Numbered from the stretch's first letter, positions 28,096 through 37,594 are shown. The stretch is 64,000 nt of DNA from Phormidium tanganyikae FI6-MK23 (GCA_019359175.1 JAHHHU010000003.1:248001-312000); one strand, 5' to 3'. The notes: generated by a model not told the origin, from the sequence alone. A program made the numbers and translations.

Positions 28096-28223
28096 TGTGT
28101 GAAAACTCCTTATCTCAGGGTATAGTTCCTCAATGTGAACGAAAATGCACATTTCGGAAAGTGGTTGTAATAAGATGCAACAGAAAAAGCGCTGAAGTTT
28201 GCTTTTTTCAGGGTTTTTACAGG

Positions 28224-29477
28224 CTAGGCTTCGTGCTGGGCTGGATTTTGCTCTAAAGATTCATTGTGTTCCACATTGCGTTCGTACCAGCGCATCAGCG
28301 GAGTCGAGGTCACACCATGCAGTAGGACTGAAATGACGATCGTCCAAAACGTGATCCAGGCGATCTGCTCACCATCGTTGCCTTTGAGTCCGTTGCCGAA
28401 CGCATAGCCAAGGTAATAGATCGAGCCGACTCCGCGAATTCCGAACCAGCCGTAGAGCCAGCGGGTCGCGGGATGAACTTTTAAGCCGATCGTACTAATC
28501 CAGGTTCCGATCGGGCGAATGACAAAGATCAGGCTAAATGCGATCAAAAACGCATCGCCCGCAAAGCGAAACATCGGCTGAAATCGCAGCATCGAGCCGA
28601 GGAGTAAGATCGTTCCGATTTCTGCTAGCTTTTCTAAACGCTCAATGAAATGAAGCTGGTTTCTCGTGTATTCGGCGTTGCGTCTTCGCCGCATTGCGAT
28701 CCCCGCTACGAAGACGGCTAAAAATCCATACCCGTATGCCAATTCAGTTATAGCGTAGGTGATGAAAATGGCGCTGAGTGCGACGAAATCTTCCATCAAA
28801 TCGTCGGGGGTGCGAAACGATTCTAGTTTCTTATCGAGCCATTTCACTGCTTTCGCCACGACGAATCCAAACACGATTCCGGCAAAAATTGCCCAAACCA
28901 CGTCGATCAATAGCCATTCTCGAAACCAAGTGCGCCAATCGCCTTTCTCGATCGAATGAATTCCAAAATAAACAAACGGGAATGCAAGCGCGTCGTTGAG
29001 TCCGCCTTCTGAGGTAATGCCAAATCTTAATTCATCACGATCGTTCGGATCTTCAAGCTGTACTTCTGAGGCAAGAACTGGATCAGTCGGAGCAAGAATC
29101 GCACCCAAAAGAATGGCTAATCCCCACTCTAATTTCAAAATATAGTGCGCGACCGCAGCCACAGAGAAGATCGTAATCGGCATCAATAAACCGATTAGTC
29201 GAGTCGTTGATCGCCACGCCCAAAACTGCATCGGACGATTCATTTTGAGTCCGCAGCTAAAAAGAGAAATTAAAACAACAATTTCGGCAACTCGCTCTAA
29301 AAAGTTTGCATCGGGGCGAACCTGAATCAGATTAAATCCATAGGGACTCAAAGTAATTCCAACAAATAGATAAATCAAGGCATAAGAGAGCGGCAATCTG
29401 GCGATCCATCCCGATCCCAGCGTTACCATAAGCAAAAGCAACCCGATAACCAATAGATCAAGAATATAGACATCCAC
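28224..29477 (-). CDS. CPA1 cation:proton antiporter (NhaP-type)
   Basis: 417 residues with about 12 membrane spans. ILAPTDPVLASEVQ and GLNDALAFPF near residues 130-160 are the conserved CPA1 transport motifs. Expected to exchange Na+ or K+ for H+ across the plasma or thylakoid membrane. Hydrophilic tail of ~25 residues. No accessory regulatory domain. It follows psaM (both on minus). Confidence 0.85.
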   Translation of the reverse strand: MDVYILDLLVIGLLLLMVTLGSGWIARLPLSYALIYLFVGITLSPYGFNLIQVRPDANFLERVAEIVVLISLFSCGLKMNRPMQFWAWRSTTRLIGLLMPITIFSVAAVAHYILKLEWGLAILLGAILAPTDPVLASEVQLEDPNDRDELRFGITSEGGLNDALAFPFVYFGIHSIEKGDWRTWFREWLLIDVVWAIFAGIVFGFVVAKAVKWLDKKLESFRTPDDLMEDFVALSAIFITYAITELAYGYGFLAVFVAGIAMRRRRNAEYTRNQLHFIERLEKLAEIGTILLLGSMLRFQPMFRFAGDAFLIAFSLIFVIRPIGTWISTIGLKVHPATRWLYGWFGIRGVGSIYYLGYAFGNGLKGNDGEQIAWITFWTIVISVLLHGVTSTPLMRWYERNVEHNESLEQNPAQHEA

Positions 29478-29564
29478 AATCGCTCTCCCATTCTGCGTTC
29501 GTCTTTACTGTAAGAGGGAGTGTGAAGCAGACCTATTCGTCTGGTGATAGATTCTGAGTCTTTC

Positions 29565-30596
29565 TCAAGGCTTACGAATGTAGCCCCATTTTTCGTTGAG
29601 TTTGACTCGTGCTAATCCTTCATAAAATGAGCCTGCTTCTTCAAATTGGGGCGCGATCGCAATACTCCCATTCGGATCGATATAGCCCCATTTTTCTCCA
29701 AGTTTGACGGGTGCTAATCCATCTGTGAAACTTGCAGCAAATTCGTATTTTGGCTCGATAATAAATTTGCCAGATTTATCGATGTAGCCCCATTTTTTGT
29801 TACTTTCAACTAAAGCTAATCCATTAGAGAAATCCGAGGCAAAAGAGTATTGAGGCGCGATCGCAATTTTTCCACTTAGATCGACATAGCCCCAACGATC
29901 GCCCACTCGAATGCGCCCCATCGAATCTGCGACATTAAACGCGCCATCGAATTGAGGTTGAGCGACAAACTGACCGCCCTGATTGATGTAGCCCCATTTT
30001 TTACCGATTCGAGCCGCCGCTAAACCCGCAGAAAATCGCCAAGCATCATCAAATTTTGGCTCGATCGCTGTTTTCCCGGTTTGATCGATATAGCCATATT
30101 TATCGCCCAGTTTTACCGCTGCGAATCCTTGAGAAAATCCCGATGTCATTTCAAATTTCGGCGGAATCACGACTTCGCCCGTCGGTTTGATAAATCCGTA
30201 CCGTTGATTGACGCGAATCGCCGCTAGTCCTTCCTGAAATTTGGAAGCTTGTTCATATTTTGGCTCGATCGCAAAGTCGCCCTGCCGATTTAGATAGCCA
30301 AATAAGCCGCCCAATCTCACGATCGCCAATCCTTCGGAGAAGGGTGCGTAGGCTTCAAGCTCCATTTTTGGCGTTACGGTGAGTCTGCCAGAATGATCGA
30401 TGTAGCGAAACTCTCGTCCGAACTGTACCAACGCTGCCCCTTCAGCAAAATCGGAAGCGCTATCGAACTGATTCTCGATCGCCATTGAAGTGGGAGCGAC
30501 CGCGATCGCGGATTGTTCGATCGAGAGTCTTGGAGAAGTTGTACAAGCGCCGACTGTTCCTAAACTTAGAGCGGCAAGCAAAAAGAGGCGAAACAT
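29565..30596 (-). CDS. WG-repeat lipoprotein
   Basis: 343 residues. The N-terminal signal has a lipobox (LGTVGAC, Cys 18), so a lipid-anchored envelope protein is likely. Nine or so WG (KWG) repeats of about 32 residues follow: G-x-K-W-G-Y-I-D-x-x-G-K-x-x-I-x-P-K-F-x-x-A-x-x-F-x-x-G-L-A. WG repeats are beta-hairpin protein-binding modules. Partner unknown. Confidence 0.88.
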   Translation of the reverse strand: MFRLFLLAALSLGTVGACTTSPRLSIEQSAIAVAPTSMAIENQFDSASDFAEGAALVQFGREFRYIDHSGRLTVTPKMELEAYAPFSEGLAIVRLGGLFGYLNRQGDFAIEPKYEQASKFQEGLAAIRVNQRYGFIKPTGEVVIPPKFEMTSGFSQGFAAVKLGDKYGYIDQTGKTAIEPKFDDAWRFSAGLAAARIGKKWGYINQGGQFVAQPQFDGAFNVADSMGRIRVGDRWGYVDLSGKIAIAPQYSFASDFSNGLALVESNKKWGYIDKSGKFIIEPKYEFAASFTDGLAPVKLGEKWGYIDPNGSIAIAPQFEEAGSFYEGLARVKLNEKWGYIRKP

Positions 30597-30729
30597 AATC
30601 GCAATGTGAGGTAACGAATAGGACTAGTTTAATCTCAACACTAAAATTTTCAATCCTGCGAGTGGCGTAAATCAAGTTTGTGCGCGATCGGTTTCCTGAA
30701 TAGCAGGTCTTTATGAACGTTTTGCTGGC

Positions 30730-32049
30730 TCAAAACAACGCTTTCAACATGAGTCGAGGATTGAGCAGACTGGTTGGAGATTTTAGCATATGCGCCATTG
30801 CCAGAAATTGTAGATGGACATCAACATCCTTCTGAGACAGAGCAACTAGCCGATCTGCATAACCCTGAAATAGCTTGCCCGCCCAATTTGGTGCGATCGC
30901 TCCTTTTGTCGTGGGAAACTTTGAATCAAATCCGGTTGCCAGCGACCAAGGAAAAGCATTGCTCTGTGCGAGTTGTTTTTGAAAATTTGCACCATTCAGA
31001 ACCTTGGATCGTTGCTGTTTAGGTTGACTCAGCCAGCGAGATAATAGTATCGCAGACATAGCACTGACCGTCATGCCTTGACCGTACACCGGACACAACG
31101 CACAGACCGAATCACCGATCGCAATTAACCCATCTGGTAAGCGAATGTCTTCGTAATGGTACAGCCGATTTGCGGTTGCTCGGTGCGCCCGAATCTCAGA
31201 GCAAGGTTCTGCTTGAGCGATCGCGTTATGGAAGGTAGGATCAGGGAGACTTTGAGCAAATTTGAGAAAGCCTTGCTCCTCGATCGGCGGATAGTCTTGT
31301 CCATATCCACCCAAGGTTGCAATCCATTCTTGCTGTTCTACGGCAGCTAAATAACCTAGACGCGGCTGATTCGGGGGAACTTGACTAATCAGCACAATCT
31401 TACCCTTTGGCTGAAGTTCGATTGGAATGCGATACCGCCGAGTTGCATAGCCCAGTTGAGGATCAATCACGGTTGCAGTCGGTGGTGTGCAGCCTAAGTC
31501 TTGTAGCCACTGTGGAGTTTGAGTACTTCGACCACTTGCATCAACCACAAGTTGAGCTGAGTATTCCTCTCCGTCCCGAAGTTTGATGCCTTGAATTGAA
31601 TTGCGATCGCCCGATAGTCCGATCACTCGCTGCCCGGTTAAAAACTCAACATTAGGCAACTGCCTCACGCGCTGACGAATCGTGCTTTCAAGCAGCGGAC
31701 GAGTGCAGGTATAAGATTCTACTCCGGTTTCCGTCTCAGTCGTGGGCATCCAGTTTCCCTGCTGAAAGTACTGAAAATCTCTGCCCCAGTCGAACCGAAT
31801 CGCTCCCGCTGCACCCATTGCTTTCCCAATGCCTGGAAAGAGTTCTTCTAGAATTTGATAGCCTTTGGAGAAGAGAACGTGCGGCTGAACGGATTGCGGC
31901 ACACCGCGTCGAGGCTCAGGGGTCACAGGAAGCTGATCTCGATCGACAATCAAAACGCGATCGAACTGTTCAGCTAACACACGAGCCGTCAGCAATCCGG
32001 CAAGGCTGCCTCCAATCACGATCGCTTGATGATGGTGTTGAGTTGGCAT
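30730..32049 (-). CDS. FAD-dependent oxidoreductase (tryptophan-halogenase/GGR-like)
   Basis: 439 residues. AIVIGGSLAGLLTARVLAEQFDRVLIVDRD is a Rossmann FAD-binding start (GxGxxG variant GGSLAG), VVDASGRS near 200 and LIAIGDSVCALCPVYGQGMTVSAMSAILLS near 310-340 are the other flavin motifs. Substrate unknown. It is separated from the second flavoprotein gene by an IS remnant. Confidence 0.82.
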   Translation of the reverse strand: MPTQHHHQAIVIGGSLAGLLTARVLAEQFDRVLIVDRDQLPVTPEPRRGVPQSVQPHVLFSKGYQILEELFPGIGKAMGAAGAIRFDWGRDFQYFQQGNWMPTTETETGVESYTCTRPLLESTIRQRVRQLPNVEFLTGQRVIGLSGDRNSIQGIKLRDGEEYSAQLVVDASGRSTQTPQWLQDLGCTPPTATVIDPQLGYATRRYRIPIELQPKGKIVLISQVPPNQPRLGYLAAVEQQEWIATLGGYGQDYPPIEEQGFLKFAQSLPDPTFHNAIAQAEPCSEIRAHRATANRLYHYEDIRLPDGLIAIGDSVCALCPVYGQGMTVSAMSAILLSRWLSQPKQQRSKVLNGANFQKQLAQSNAFPWSLATGFDSKFPTTKGAIAPNWAGKLFQGYADRLVALSQKDVDVHLQFLAMAHMLKSPTSLLNPRLMLKALF

Positions 32050-32093
32050 AGTTTTGGTAGAAAAGTTTTAACACAGAATTGATCCAATGCTTT

Positions 32094-32299
32094 TCAGCTT
32101 ATCGCTCTTCTCGCAATTTTTTCCTTCTCGCTGCTTATGGGCGCTCCCAAACTGTCGAGCTTAATTTGGCTTGTCCACTGCGCTGCTCGGTTAAGGTCGG
32201 GGCACAGCACTTCGACCCTCTGGTCAAAGGTTTCAGGATGTACCCGCATCTGCGTTTGAAGGCACTGGGCTTGAGCGTCTTGAGTTGTTCGTAGGTCAT
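32094..32299 (-). pseudogene. Remnant of IS5-type transposase N-terminus
   Basis: From the ATG at 32299, preceded by AAGGAGG, the frame reads MTYEQLKTLKPSAFKRRCG, typical of the N-terminus of IS5-group (DUF4096-like HTH) transposases. The match continues in another frame (VHPETFDQRVEVLCPDLNR), so a frameshift lies after residue ~19. Everything beyond residue ~55 is missing. It is dead. Confidence 0.6.
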
Positions 32300-32338
32300 G
32301 AGTTTGTCCTCCTTGATTGGAAAACGGTAGCATTCACC

Positions 32339-33601
32339 CTAATATAGGTTCTTGGCGAACCATATCCAGAATCGATTCTCCTGAAGAACTTGCACATAGC
32401 TTGCATGCACTCGATTGATCTGAGCAAAGATACTGGGCTGCCTGAGAATAAAAACCCATAGCACTGTGGCGATTTTGTAAATAAGACTAAACCCGCGATC
32501 GTAGAGAATAAGAGCAATCAAGCTCAGGTCAGAAGCCGCATGACCTTCTTTTACTTGCTGCGCCGAAAATTGAGGTAAGACGATCTCGCATTGCTCAGGA
32601 TGCTGTTGAAACAATGAGCTAAGAGCAACAGCATCCGCGATCGCGGCGGTGCAGCCTTGCCCTAAAAGGCTAAACATTCCATGGGCTGCATCACCGATCA
32701 GAACTGCGTGACCCTCTAAATGATGGTAAGAATCGCATTGGCTCCAGTATTCACGTCCCGGTGAGGCGGCTAAAAATGCCATTGCTTGATCGCGATCGAT
32801 CTCTAATGCAGGTGAGTTTTTAGGGCTCATTTCCTGCAATAACTGCTGTAATTTCTCCACCGTTGTAATTCCACAGGGATTCTTCTGATCGCTGCTGTCT
32901 ATAGGCTGCCAGAAGATCAGCGCACTGAAGCGACCATTTTTCTGCGGTAGACAGGCACCGAACACAAGACCAAACTGCGATCGTCGCGTTTGTAGCCGAA
33001 TGATTCGCGGCGAGGATTCTGGTTTTACGGACAGTTGCAGGACTTTCCAGACTTGTGGACGTTGCCGCTGTTGAAAGTTAATTTCGTCGGGTTGCGCGAT
33101 TGACATTGCACGACGAATCATCGAGTGAATCCCGTCTGCCCCGACGAGAAGATCGTAACTGACTGTTTCAGATCTTGTTTCTTGCTCGATCGTGATTTCA
33201 CGACGGGCAAGATCAACCGCTACAACCGAAGTGTTGAAGGTTACTGCTAGTTGAGAAGTGTGATTGCCAGATTGAGCCAGTAGCGGTTCCTTCGGGGTTG
33301 CGCTCCGTGCTAGGCGCAAGAGTAAAGCGCAGAGTTGACGACGTGGAATCAAGACCAGTCCGCCCGCCGTAAATTCAGTTCCTTCGTTGGTTAATTGCTC
33401 TTTCAGTCCTTCAATACCGTTTAACCAATGCTGTACTCTTTCACCCAATCCTAAACCGAATCCCCGGCTATCGGCAGCCTCTGAATCAGTCGGCTCTGGG
33501 TTACAGTCATACACCCGTATCTTGTAGCTTGGGCTGAGAGTGAGCAGTCGATGGGCTAAGAATAAACCCACTGGACCCGCACCCACAATAACAACATTCA
33601 T
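32339..33601 (-). CDS. FAD-dependent monooxygenase
   Basis: 420 residues. VVIVGAGPVGLFLAHRLL (GxGxxG), VGADGIHSMIRRAM (DG motif near 165) and VLIGDAAHGMFSLLGQGCTAAIADAVALS (GD motif near 285) identify a PHBH-type aromatic or kynurenine 3-monooxygenase-like flavoprotein. The N-terminal ATG is well placed. A C-terminal helix is hydrophobic (YKIATVLWVFIL). Substrate not predicted. Confidence 0.83.
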   Translation of the reverse strand: MNVVIVGAGPVGLFLAHRLLTLSPSYKIRVYDCNPEPTDSEAADSRGFGLGLGERVQHWLNGIEGLKEQLTNEGTEFTAGGLVLIPRRQLCALLLRLARSATPKEPLLAQSGNHTSQLAVTFNTSVVAVDLARREITIEQETRSETVSYDLLVGADGIHSMIRRAMSIAQPDEINFQQRQRPQVWKVLQLSVKPESSPRIIRLQTRRSQFGLVFGACLPQKNGRFSALIFWQPIDSSDQKNPCGITTVEKLQQLLQEMSPKNSPALEIDRDQAMAFLAASPGREYWSQCDSYHHLEGHAVLIGDAAHGMFSLLGQGCTAAIADAVALSSLFQQHPEQCEIVLPQFSAQQVKEGHAASDLSLIALILYDRGFSLIYKIATVLWVFILRQPSIFAQINRVHASYVQVLQENRFWIWFAKNLY

Positions 33602-33840
33602 GCTGAAGACAGATAGGAGAGTTTTACATCTACTGGTAACACAATCACACTAGCGTATCAGCGCTTTTGCTATCCATTAAACTTCAACTTTTTAATTGCA
33701 TAATGCGCGGCTTTTCAGACCCATAGAATTAGCGCCATAAAAACGAGTAGAGGGTTCGGAACTTCTTCGGGCGAATCGTCTGAAGTCGTTGAGAAGAGAT
33801 TGCTGCTCTCGATCTCATTACCGCTAAACAGGGGTTAACC

Positions 33841-34092
33841 ATGACACAGGAGGAAGCATTAGAGTGTGTTGCGAAAGCTTTAGCACCAACATTACTCAGA
33901 TCTCTACAAATTGATGTTTTTCGCGGAGATTGGAACAAGCACTTTTACCACAAAATTGCAGGTAGACTGAATCACGAGTACAGTTACATCAAAGATGTGG
34001 GTGCAGAACTGTGGCAATTATTCTCTAAGGCGCTCGGTGTTCAGGTCACATTTCTTATATTTCTCGATCGTCTCTCACCGCCTCAATTGTAG
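33841..34092 (+). CDS. Stand-alone VMAP-type N-terminal HTH protein
   Basis: 83 residues: EEALECVAKALAPTLLRSLQIDVFRGDWNKHFYHKIAGRLNHEYSYIKDVGAELWQLFSKALGVQVT. This matches the N-terminal HTH (YIKDVGxxLWQLLSKALGExVTKSNF) that normally begins large cyanobacterial AAA/NB-ARC/WD40 signalling proteins. Here it ends after ~10 unrelated residues and no effector follows. It may be a truncated remnant or a free adapter. Confidence 0.55.
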   Translation: MTQEEALECVAKALAPTLLRSLQIDVFRGDWNKHFYHKIAGRLNHEYSYIKDVGAELWQLFSKALGVQVTFLIFLDRLSPPQL

Positions 34093-34248
34093 AAGAAGAG
34101 ATTGTCGAGCATTGCGTCAAGTCCACGGGCGACTTTGCTGAGAATCGCACTGTTGAAAAAGCCAGCTTTGCGATCGTATTTCACCATTCTGTGGGCTGAG
34201 GCATCGTTATGGCTCTAGCCAGTCTTCAAGCTGCAAATCCTTTGACTT

Positions 34249-34896
34249 TCATGAGGAGGTTCCTTGCAGTAAGTTTTGTTCGCAGAGTTGGAAGATGTAG
34301 CGGAGTTGTCCTAGTAATTGCTCCATTGTTCCAACTGAATAGGAGGATGATTCGTATGCTTCTCCACTGGGCGCGAGTTTGTAGAACTGCCAGGATGTCC
34401 CGTTGCTGGTGATGCCAAAGACATCGATCGATCGATCGATTGGCTTGTTGATTTTGCCACTGACAGGCTTGCATCTCGACTAGACACTGAGCGAGTCCTT
34501 TCTCAAAGTCATCCCGCTTGGCTTCAATGATGCAGAGCAGTGGAATATCTAAGTATCGTCTGCGATCAAATAGTCTACATAGCCTGCGGCAATGTCGCTT
34601 TCAAGTTGTGCGCCTTTCCAGATTCGTAGATGCTCGGTTCCAAGCATGGCTTCTTCGCAGATCGCATCAATCAGCAATTTCTTGGCTTCTTCATACCCTT
34701 CTAGGCTAAAGATTTGTTTTAACCGTTGAATTCGTTCTTGAAAGAAGGGACTGGCTTTAATGGGAGAACTCTCTAGTTTCCAAGAAATTAAATCGGTTAG
34801 TCCAAGCTGCTCAAAGGCTTCTCTCTTCGTAAAGCTGGAGAATTTTTTCTTTTTGGATTTTGGGAGTTTCGATCGCGCTTTTTTTGTATTTGCCAT
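34249..34896 (-). pseudogene. Frameshifted PD-(D/E)XK-like nuclease-fold gene
   Basis: The ATG at 34896 opens a 115-codon frame (SKLPKSKKKKFSSFTKREAF). A break at ~34550 and another at the ATCG tract (34423-34440) shift it. Joined, it reads VDYLIADD, PLLCIIEAKRDDFEKGLAQCLVEMQA, then IDVFGITSNGTSWQFYKL and so to the TGA at 34249. This D-x20-E-A-K pattern is that of PD-(D/E)XK restriction-like proteins and resembles the intact gene at 41131. Removing one ATCG unit restores the second frame. Confidence 0.65.
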
Positions 34897-35257
34897 ATGA
34901 TTTTTTCTCTAGAATAAACTCTGTTGGATATTGCCTAAGTCTAATTCTGGCTGGTCGTAGCGGACTTTGGCTTTGTATTTCGTCCATTGCCAGCCACAAA
35001 TCAGCGAGGGCTTTTTTTTCGGGAATGCGTTTACGATCGTCACCTTGGGACTTCTGCATCGTGCGCAGAATTCCAAACTACCTAAATTCTTCAAAAACCT
35101 TTCTGCGTATGAGCTTCATCTCAATCATTTTGGACTAAAAAAGCCCTGGACTAAAAATGGACTAATTTTTATCCCTGTTTTTAGGCTCGATCGCGAATCA
35201 ATTAATCCAAATTCAGCCTAATCATAGCCCCGATCGACCTTAATTTTTTGTCTCTTT

Positions 35258-35299
35258 AGTCTTGTCTAAGACTAAATAAGAGTCTAATCTTAAGTCTCA
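35258..35299. repeat. AGTCT/AGACT element, copy 1 (4 half-sites)
   Basis: AGTCT at 35258, AGACT at 35269, AGTCT at 35281 and AGTCT at 35293, steps of 11-12 bases, with AAGTCTCA at the end. Just 3' of the minus-strand EEP pseudogene (ends 35318). Related to the elements at 37189, 38483 and the three ~87-bp copies. Confidence 0.5.
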
Positions 35300-35317
35300 T
35301 ATAATCAACTGAGCATT

Positions 35318-35696
35318 CTACCGTTTCGCTATCCGTCGGCGAAACGTTGCGATAACTGGGAGATGATCAGAACCACCATCAGATCCAACAAATGCTTCGA
35401 TCGCCTGAAAATGATCTGTATGCCAAATATAGTCAACCCGTTGAACTGGAAAAGGGATGCCGCTCACGAATAGAGTATGCCCTAGCCCCTGTCCACGTTC
35501 CTGCAAGTTATCTTTCAACACTTTATGCACTGTGCATAAGTTTCAGAAGTGTTAGTCATATTACAATCGCACAATATCAGCGTTGGAAGCGATCGAAAAA
35601 GAGCAGACGAAGGCTCAACCAGAGCAAAAGACTAATCAAATAGCTCCAGCCCAAAAGTTCAACGATCGACAAACATAAAGCGCGAAAGCTAGACAT
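35318..35696 (-). pseudogene. EEP (endonuclease/exonuclease/phosphatase) gene, internally deleted
   Basis: The start at 35696 reads MSSFRALCLSIVELLGWSYL then a membrane-like stretch, then stops. The end reads LILCDCNMTNTSETYAQC (frame 2) and then KVLKDNLQERGQGLGHTLF to RVDYIWHT and GSDHLPVIATF. The SDHLP block is the catalytic His motif of the EEP family. The middle, with the metal-binding Glu and first His, is gone and one more frame change is present. Confidence 0.6.
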
Positions 35697-35731
35697 TATT
35701 TCTTCCTCGTCTGCATCTTGATCGCATTCTT

Positions 35732-36121
35732 TTAGTTCATCGCAGAAGTAGCAGTGACAGCAGAATTGCTGTTGTTTTCAGCCGTCTTTCCAGATTTTGC
35801 GTTCTTGCCTCGCTTTGCGGCGCGATTTGCCAATTGATATTCAGCACTATTCTTGCCGTACCGCGCTCCAACGCCCAACCGCAACCGCTGACTCAAATCC
35901 ACGATCGCAGCTTCCTTCTCACGAATCAACTTGCGATTCGTCACAATCGTCGCACTCGCAATATTAAACTGTGCGATCGCTTCTTGCGTCTCTTCGATCA
36001 ATTCCTCCAAGGCATCGATCGACAAATCATCTCCCAAATCCAAGTGCGGATCGATCGCCTGCAAGTTTGCCAAATCTAATTGCGCTCTTACGATCGTCGG
36101 AGATTTTTTCTGTTGGCTCAT
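35732..36121 (-). CDS. Hypothetical cyanobacterial protein
   Basis: 129 residues. The central helical part (ALEELIEETQEAIAQFNIASATIVTNRKLIREKEAAIVDLSQRLR) is coiled-coil prone. The tail is Lys/Ala/Ser/Asn-rich and disordered (KRGKNAKSGKTAENNSN). Function not recognised. Base use is like the chromosomal genes. Confidence 0.6.
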   Translation of the reverse strand: MSQQKKSPTIVRAQLDLANLQAIDPHLDLGDDLSIDALEELIEETQEAIAQFNIASATIVTNRKLIREKEAAIVDLSQRLRLGVGARYGKNSAEYQLANRAAKRGKNAKSGKTAENNSNSAVTATSAMN

Positions 36122-36518
36122 TTTGAGTACCTTAAAGACTTCCCCAACCTTAACGACTCAAGATTCTCAGTTGGATTCGTAGAGTTCAGGAAATCTCAAG
36201 CGCGATGCTGCATAAAAACAAGTAAATCCGCCTAGAGATTTCACAGAAAAACAATTTCATTGATCAGTTTCAAACGATCACATCTGCTTTCACACAAAAT
36301 TTTTCTCAGAAATACCTAACCCATCAACGCGATCGCATAAAACAATTAGCGATGCTTATGTCACAAGCAGTTTTAACTAAGTGATGTGCCAAAAAAGGTG
36401 TGTGATTTATTTGATCGCACCTGATGAATGCAAATTTCCTCAAAATAAATTCCACAATCCCAATTCGCAAATAATTTATGCACTATGACTTATGCAAACC
36501 AAAAATTGAGGTCTTAGC
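36122..36518. other. Leader region of wrbA
   Basis: 397 bases, AT-rich, no coding frame seen. It must contain the promoters for wrbA (plus) and the 35732-36121 gene (minus). I cannot assign -10/-35 boxes with confidence. Confidence 0.4.
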
Positions 36519-36578
36519 ATGACGATCGCAAACGCTAAAACACTCACCAAACACTCATGGATGCCGTCAAAGTATTAA
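36519..36578 (+). CDS. 19-codon leader ORF overlapping wrbA start
   Basis: ATG at 36519 with GAGG 7 bases upstream (36508-36511) reads MTIANAKTLTKHSWMPSKY then TAA at 36576-36578. It runs through the wrbA ATG (36557) in another frame. wrbA has no visible RBS of its own, so translation may be coupled to this peptide. No known homologue. Confidence 0.35.
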   Translation: MTIANAKTLTKHSWMPSKY

Positions 36579-37186
36579 TCGCTTTCTACTCTCGCAATGG
36601 TTCAACCGAAGCACTCGCCAAAGCGATCGCAGAAGGTGCAAAGTCTGAAGGAGCAGAAGTCATTCTCCGCCGCGCTCGCGAAGTTGTATCACCAGAAATC
36701 ATGCAGAAAGCAGAAGGCTGGATCGAAAACGCCGATCGCATGAATGCAGAATACGAAGCGCCAACGCCCGCCGATGCAGAATCAGCCGATGCAATTATCT
36801 TCGGAACTCCAACACGCTTCGGCAATGTGTCCTCAGAGCTAAAAGCCTACATCGATTCCCTCGGCGGTCTTTGGTTTCAAGGAAAGCTAGTCGGCAAAGC
36901 GGGCAGTGCTTTCACCTCCACTTCCAGCGTACACGGCGGCAACGAAAGCACAGTCATCTCGATGTATCACCCAATGGCTCATTTGGGATTGATCATTGTG
37001 CCATTAGGCTACGCTGATCCGTCACTCTTCAAAGCAGGTACACCCTACGGCGCTTCAACCGTTTCCGGTCAAGACAACGCACCACCTACCGCAGATGATC
37101 TAGAAGTTGCAAGATTTCAGGGTAAGCGAGTGACACAAATCGCCCGCGCACTTAAATCAGTCGGTGAAACCGCAACTAAGCAGTAA
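36557..37186 (+). CDS. wrbA: NAD(P)H:quinone oxidoreductase, WrbA family
   Basis: 209 residues of flavodoxin-like fold. VLIAFYSRNGSTEALAKAIAEGA binds FMN phosphate, DAIIFGTPTRFGNVSSELKAYID and AGSAFTSTSSVHGGNESTVISM are WrbA hallmarks, and the C-terminal PYGASTVSGQDNAPPTADD completes it. It reduces quinones by two electrons to avoid semiquinone radicals. Start at ATG 36557 is supported by the conserved N-terminus despite a poor RBS. Confidence 0.93.
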   Translation: MDAVKVLIAFYSRNGSTEALAKAIAEGAKSEGAEVILRRAREVVSPEIMQKAEGWIENADRMNAEYEAPTPADAESADAIIFGTPTRFGNVSSELKAYIDSLGGLWFQGKLVGKAGSAFTSTSSVHGGNESTVISMYHPMAHLGLIIVPLGYADPSLFKAGTPYGASTVSGQDNAPPTADDLEVARFQGKRVTQIARALKSVGETATKQ

Positions 37187-37188
37187 AA

Positions 37189-37239
37189 CTTTCTCAAATA
37201 AGACACTTTTCAAGACTTATGCAAAGTCTCAAATGAGAC
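37189..37239. repeat. AGTCT/AGACT element, copy 2
   Basis: CTTTCTCAAAT, N13, AGACTTAT, N4, AGTCTCAAATGAGAC, beginning 3 bases after the wrbA stop. The same blocks with identical spacing (13 and 4) appear on the reverse strand of the R copies at 40025, 40947 and 41752. The inner AGACTT/AAGTCT can fold. Confidence 0.6.
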
Positions 37240-37399
37240 GATGAATTGCGATCTCACAATTCAATCAGAGATATCGATCATTGATGTGATGTTGTTTGTC
37301 ATTAGGCAGAAAGTGTCGATCTAATCATCCAACCTGGAACGTTATGCCGACGCTGTGCAGGCTAAATCGTCGATCGGGATTTTATTTTGGGCGACAGAG

Positions 37400-37435
37400 T
37401 TCGGTCTAGCATCCAGATAGGGCAATTAGACCGAA
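37400..37435. repeat. TTCGGTCTA/TAGACCGAA inverted repeat
   Basis: 9-bp perfect arms around an 18-base loop. The TAGACCGA motif reappears in the hairpin at 38134-38175, and CAGTCTAAA-N-AATAGT next to it (37440) reappears at 39289. Upstream of the DUF6010 gene. Confidence 0.45.
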
Positions 37436-37594
37436 AGGATCAGTCTAAATAATAGTCAGCCTGCCAGATTTGTGAGTAAGCAAGTGTTTTGAGATCATCT
37501 GAGTTGAGTGAAGTGTCCCCGATCAGGTACTAGTCGGCTTGAAAGAGTGTTGTATTTTAAGTACGGCAATGGCACCCAACCCAACCAAGATATT

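Noticed and set aside
34811-35094. Overlapping minus-strand frames upstream of the broken PD-(D/E)XK gene (34811-35059, 34909-35094)
   Set aside because: Could be a remnant (ICGWQWTKYKAKVRYDQPEL) but no family recognised and no RBS.
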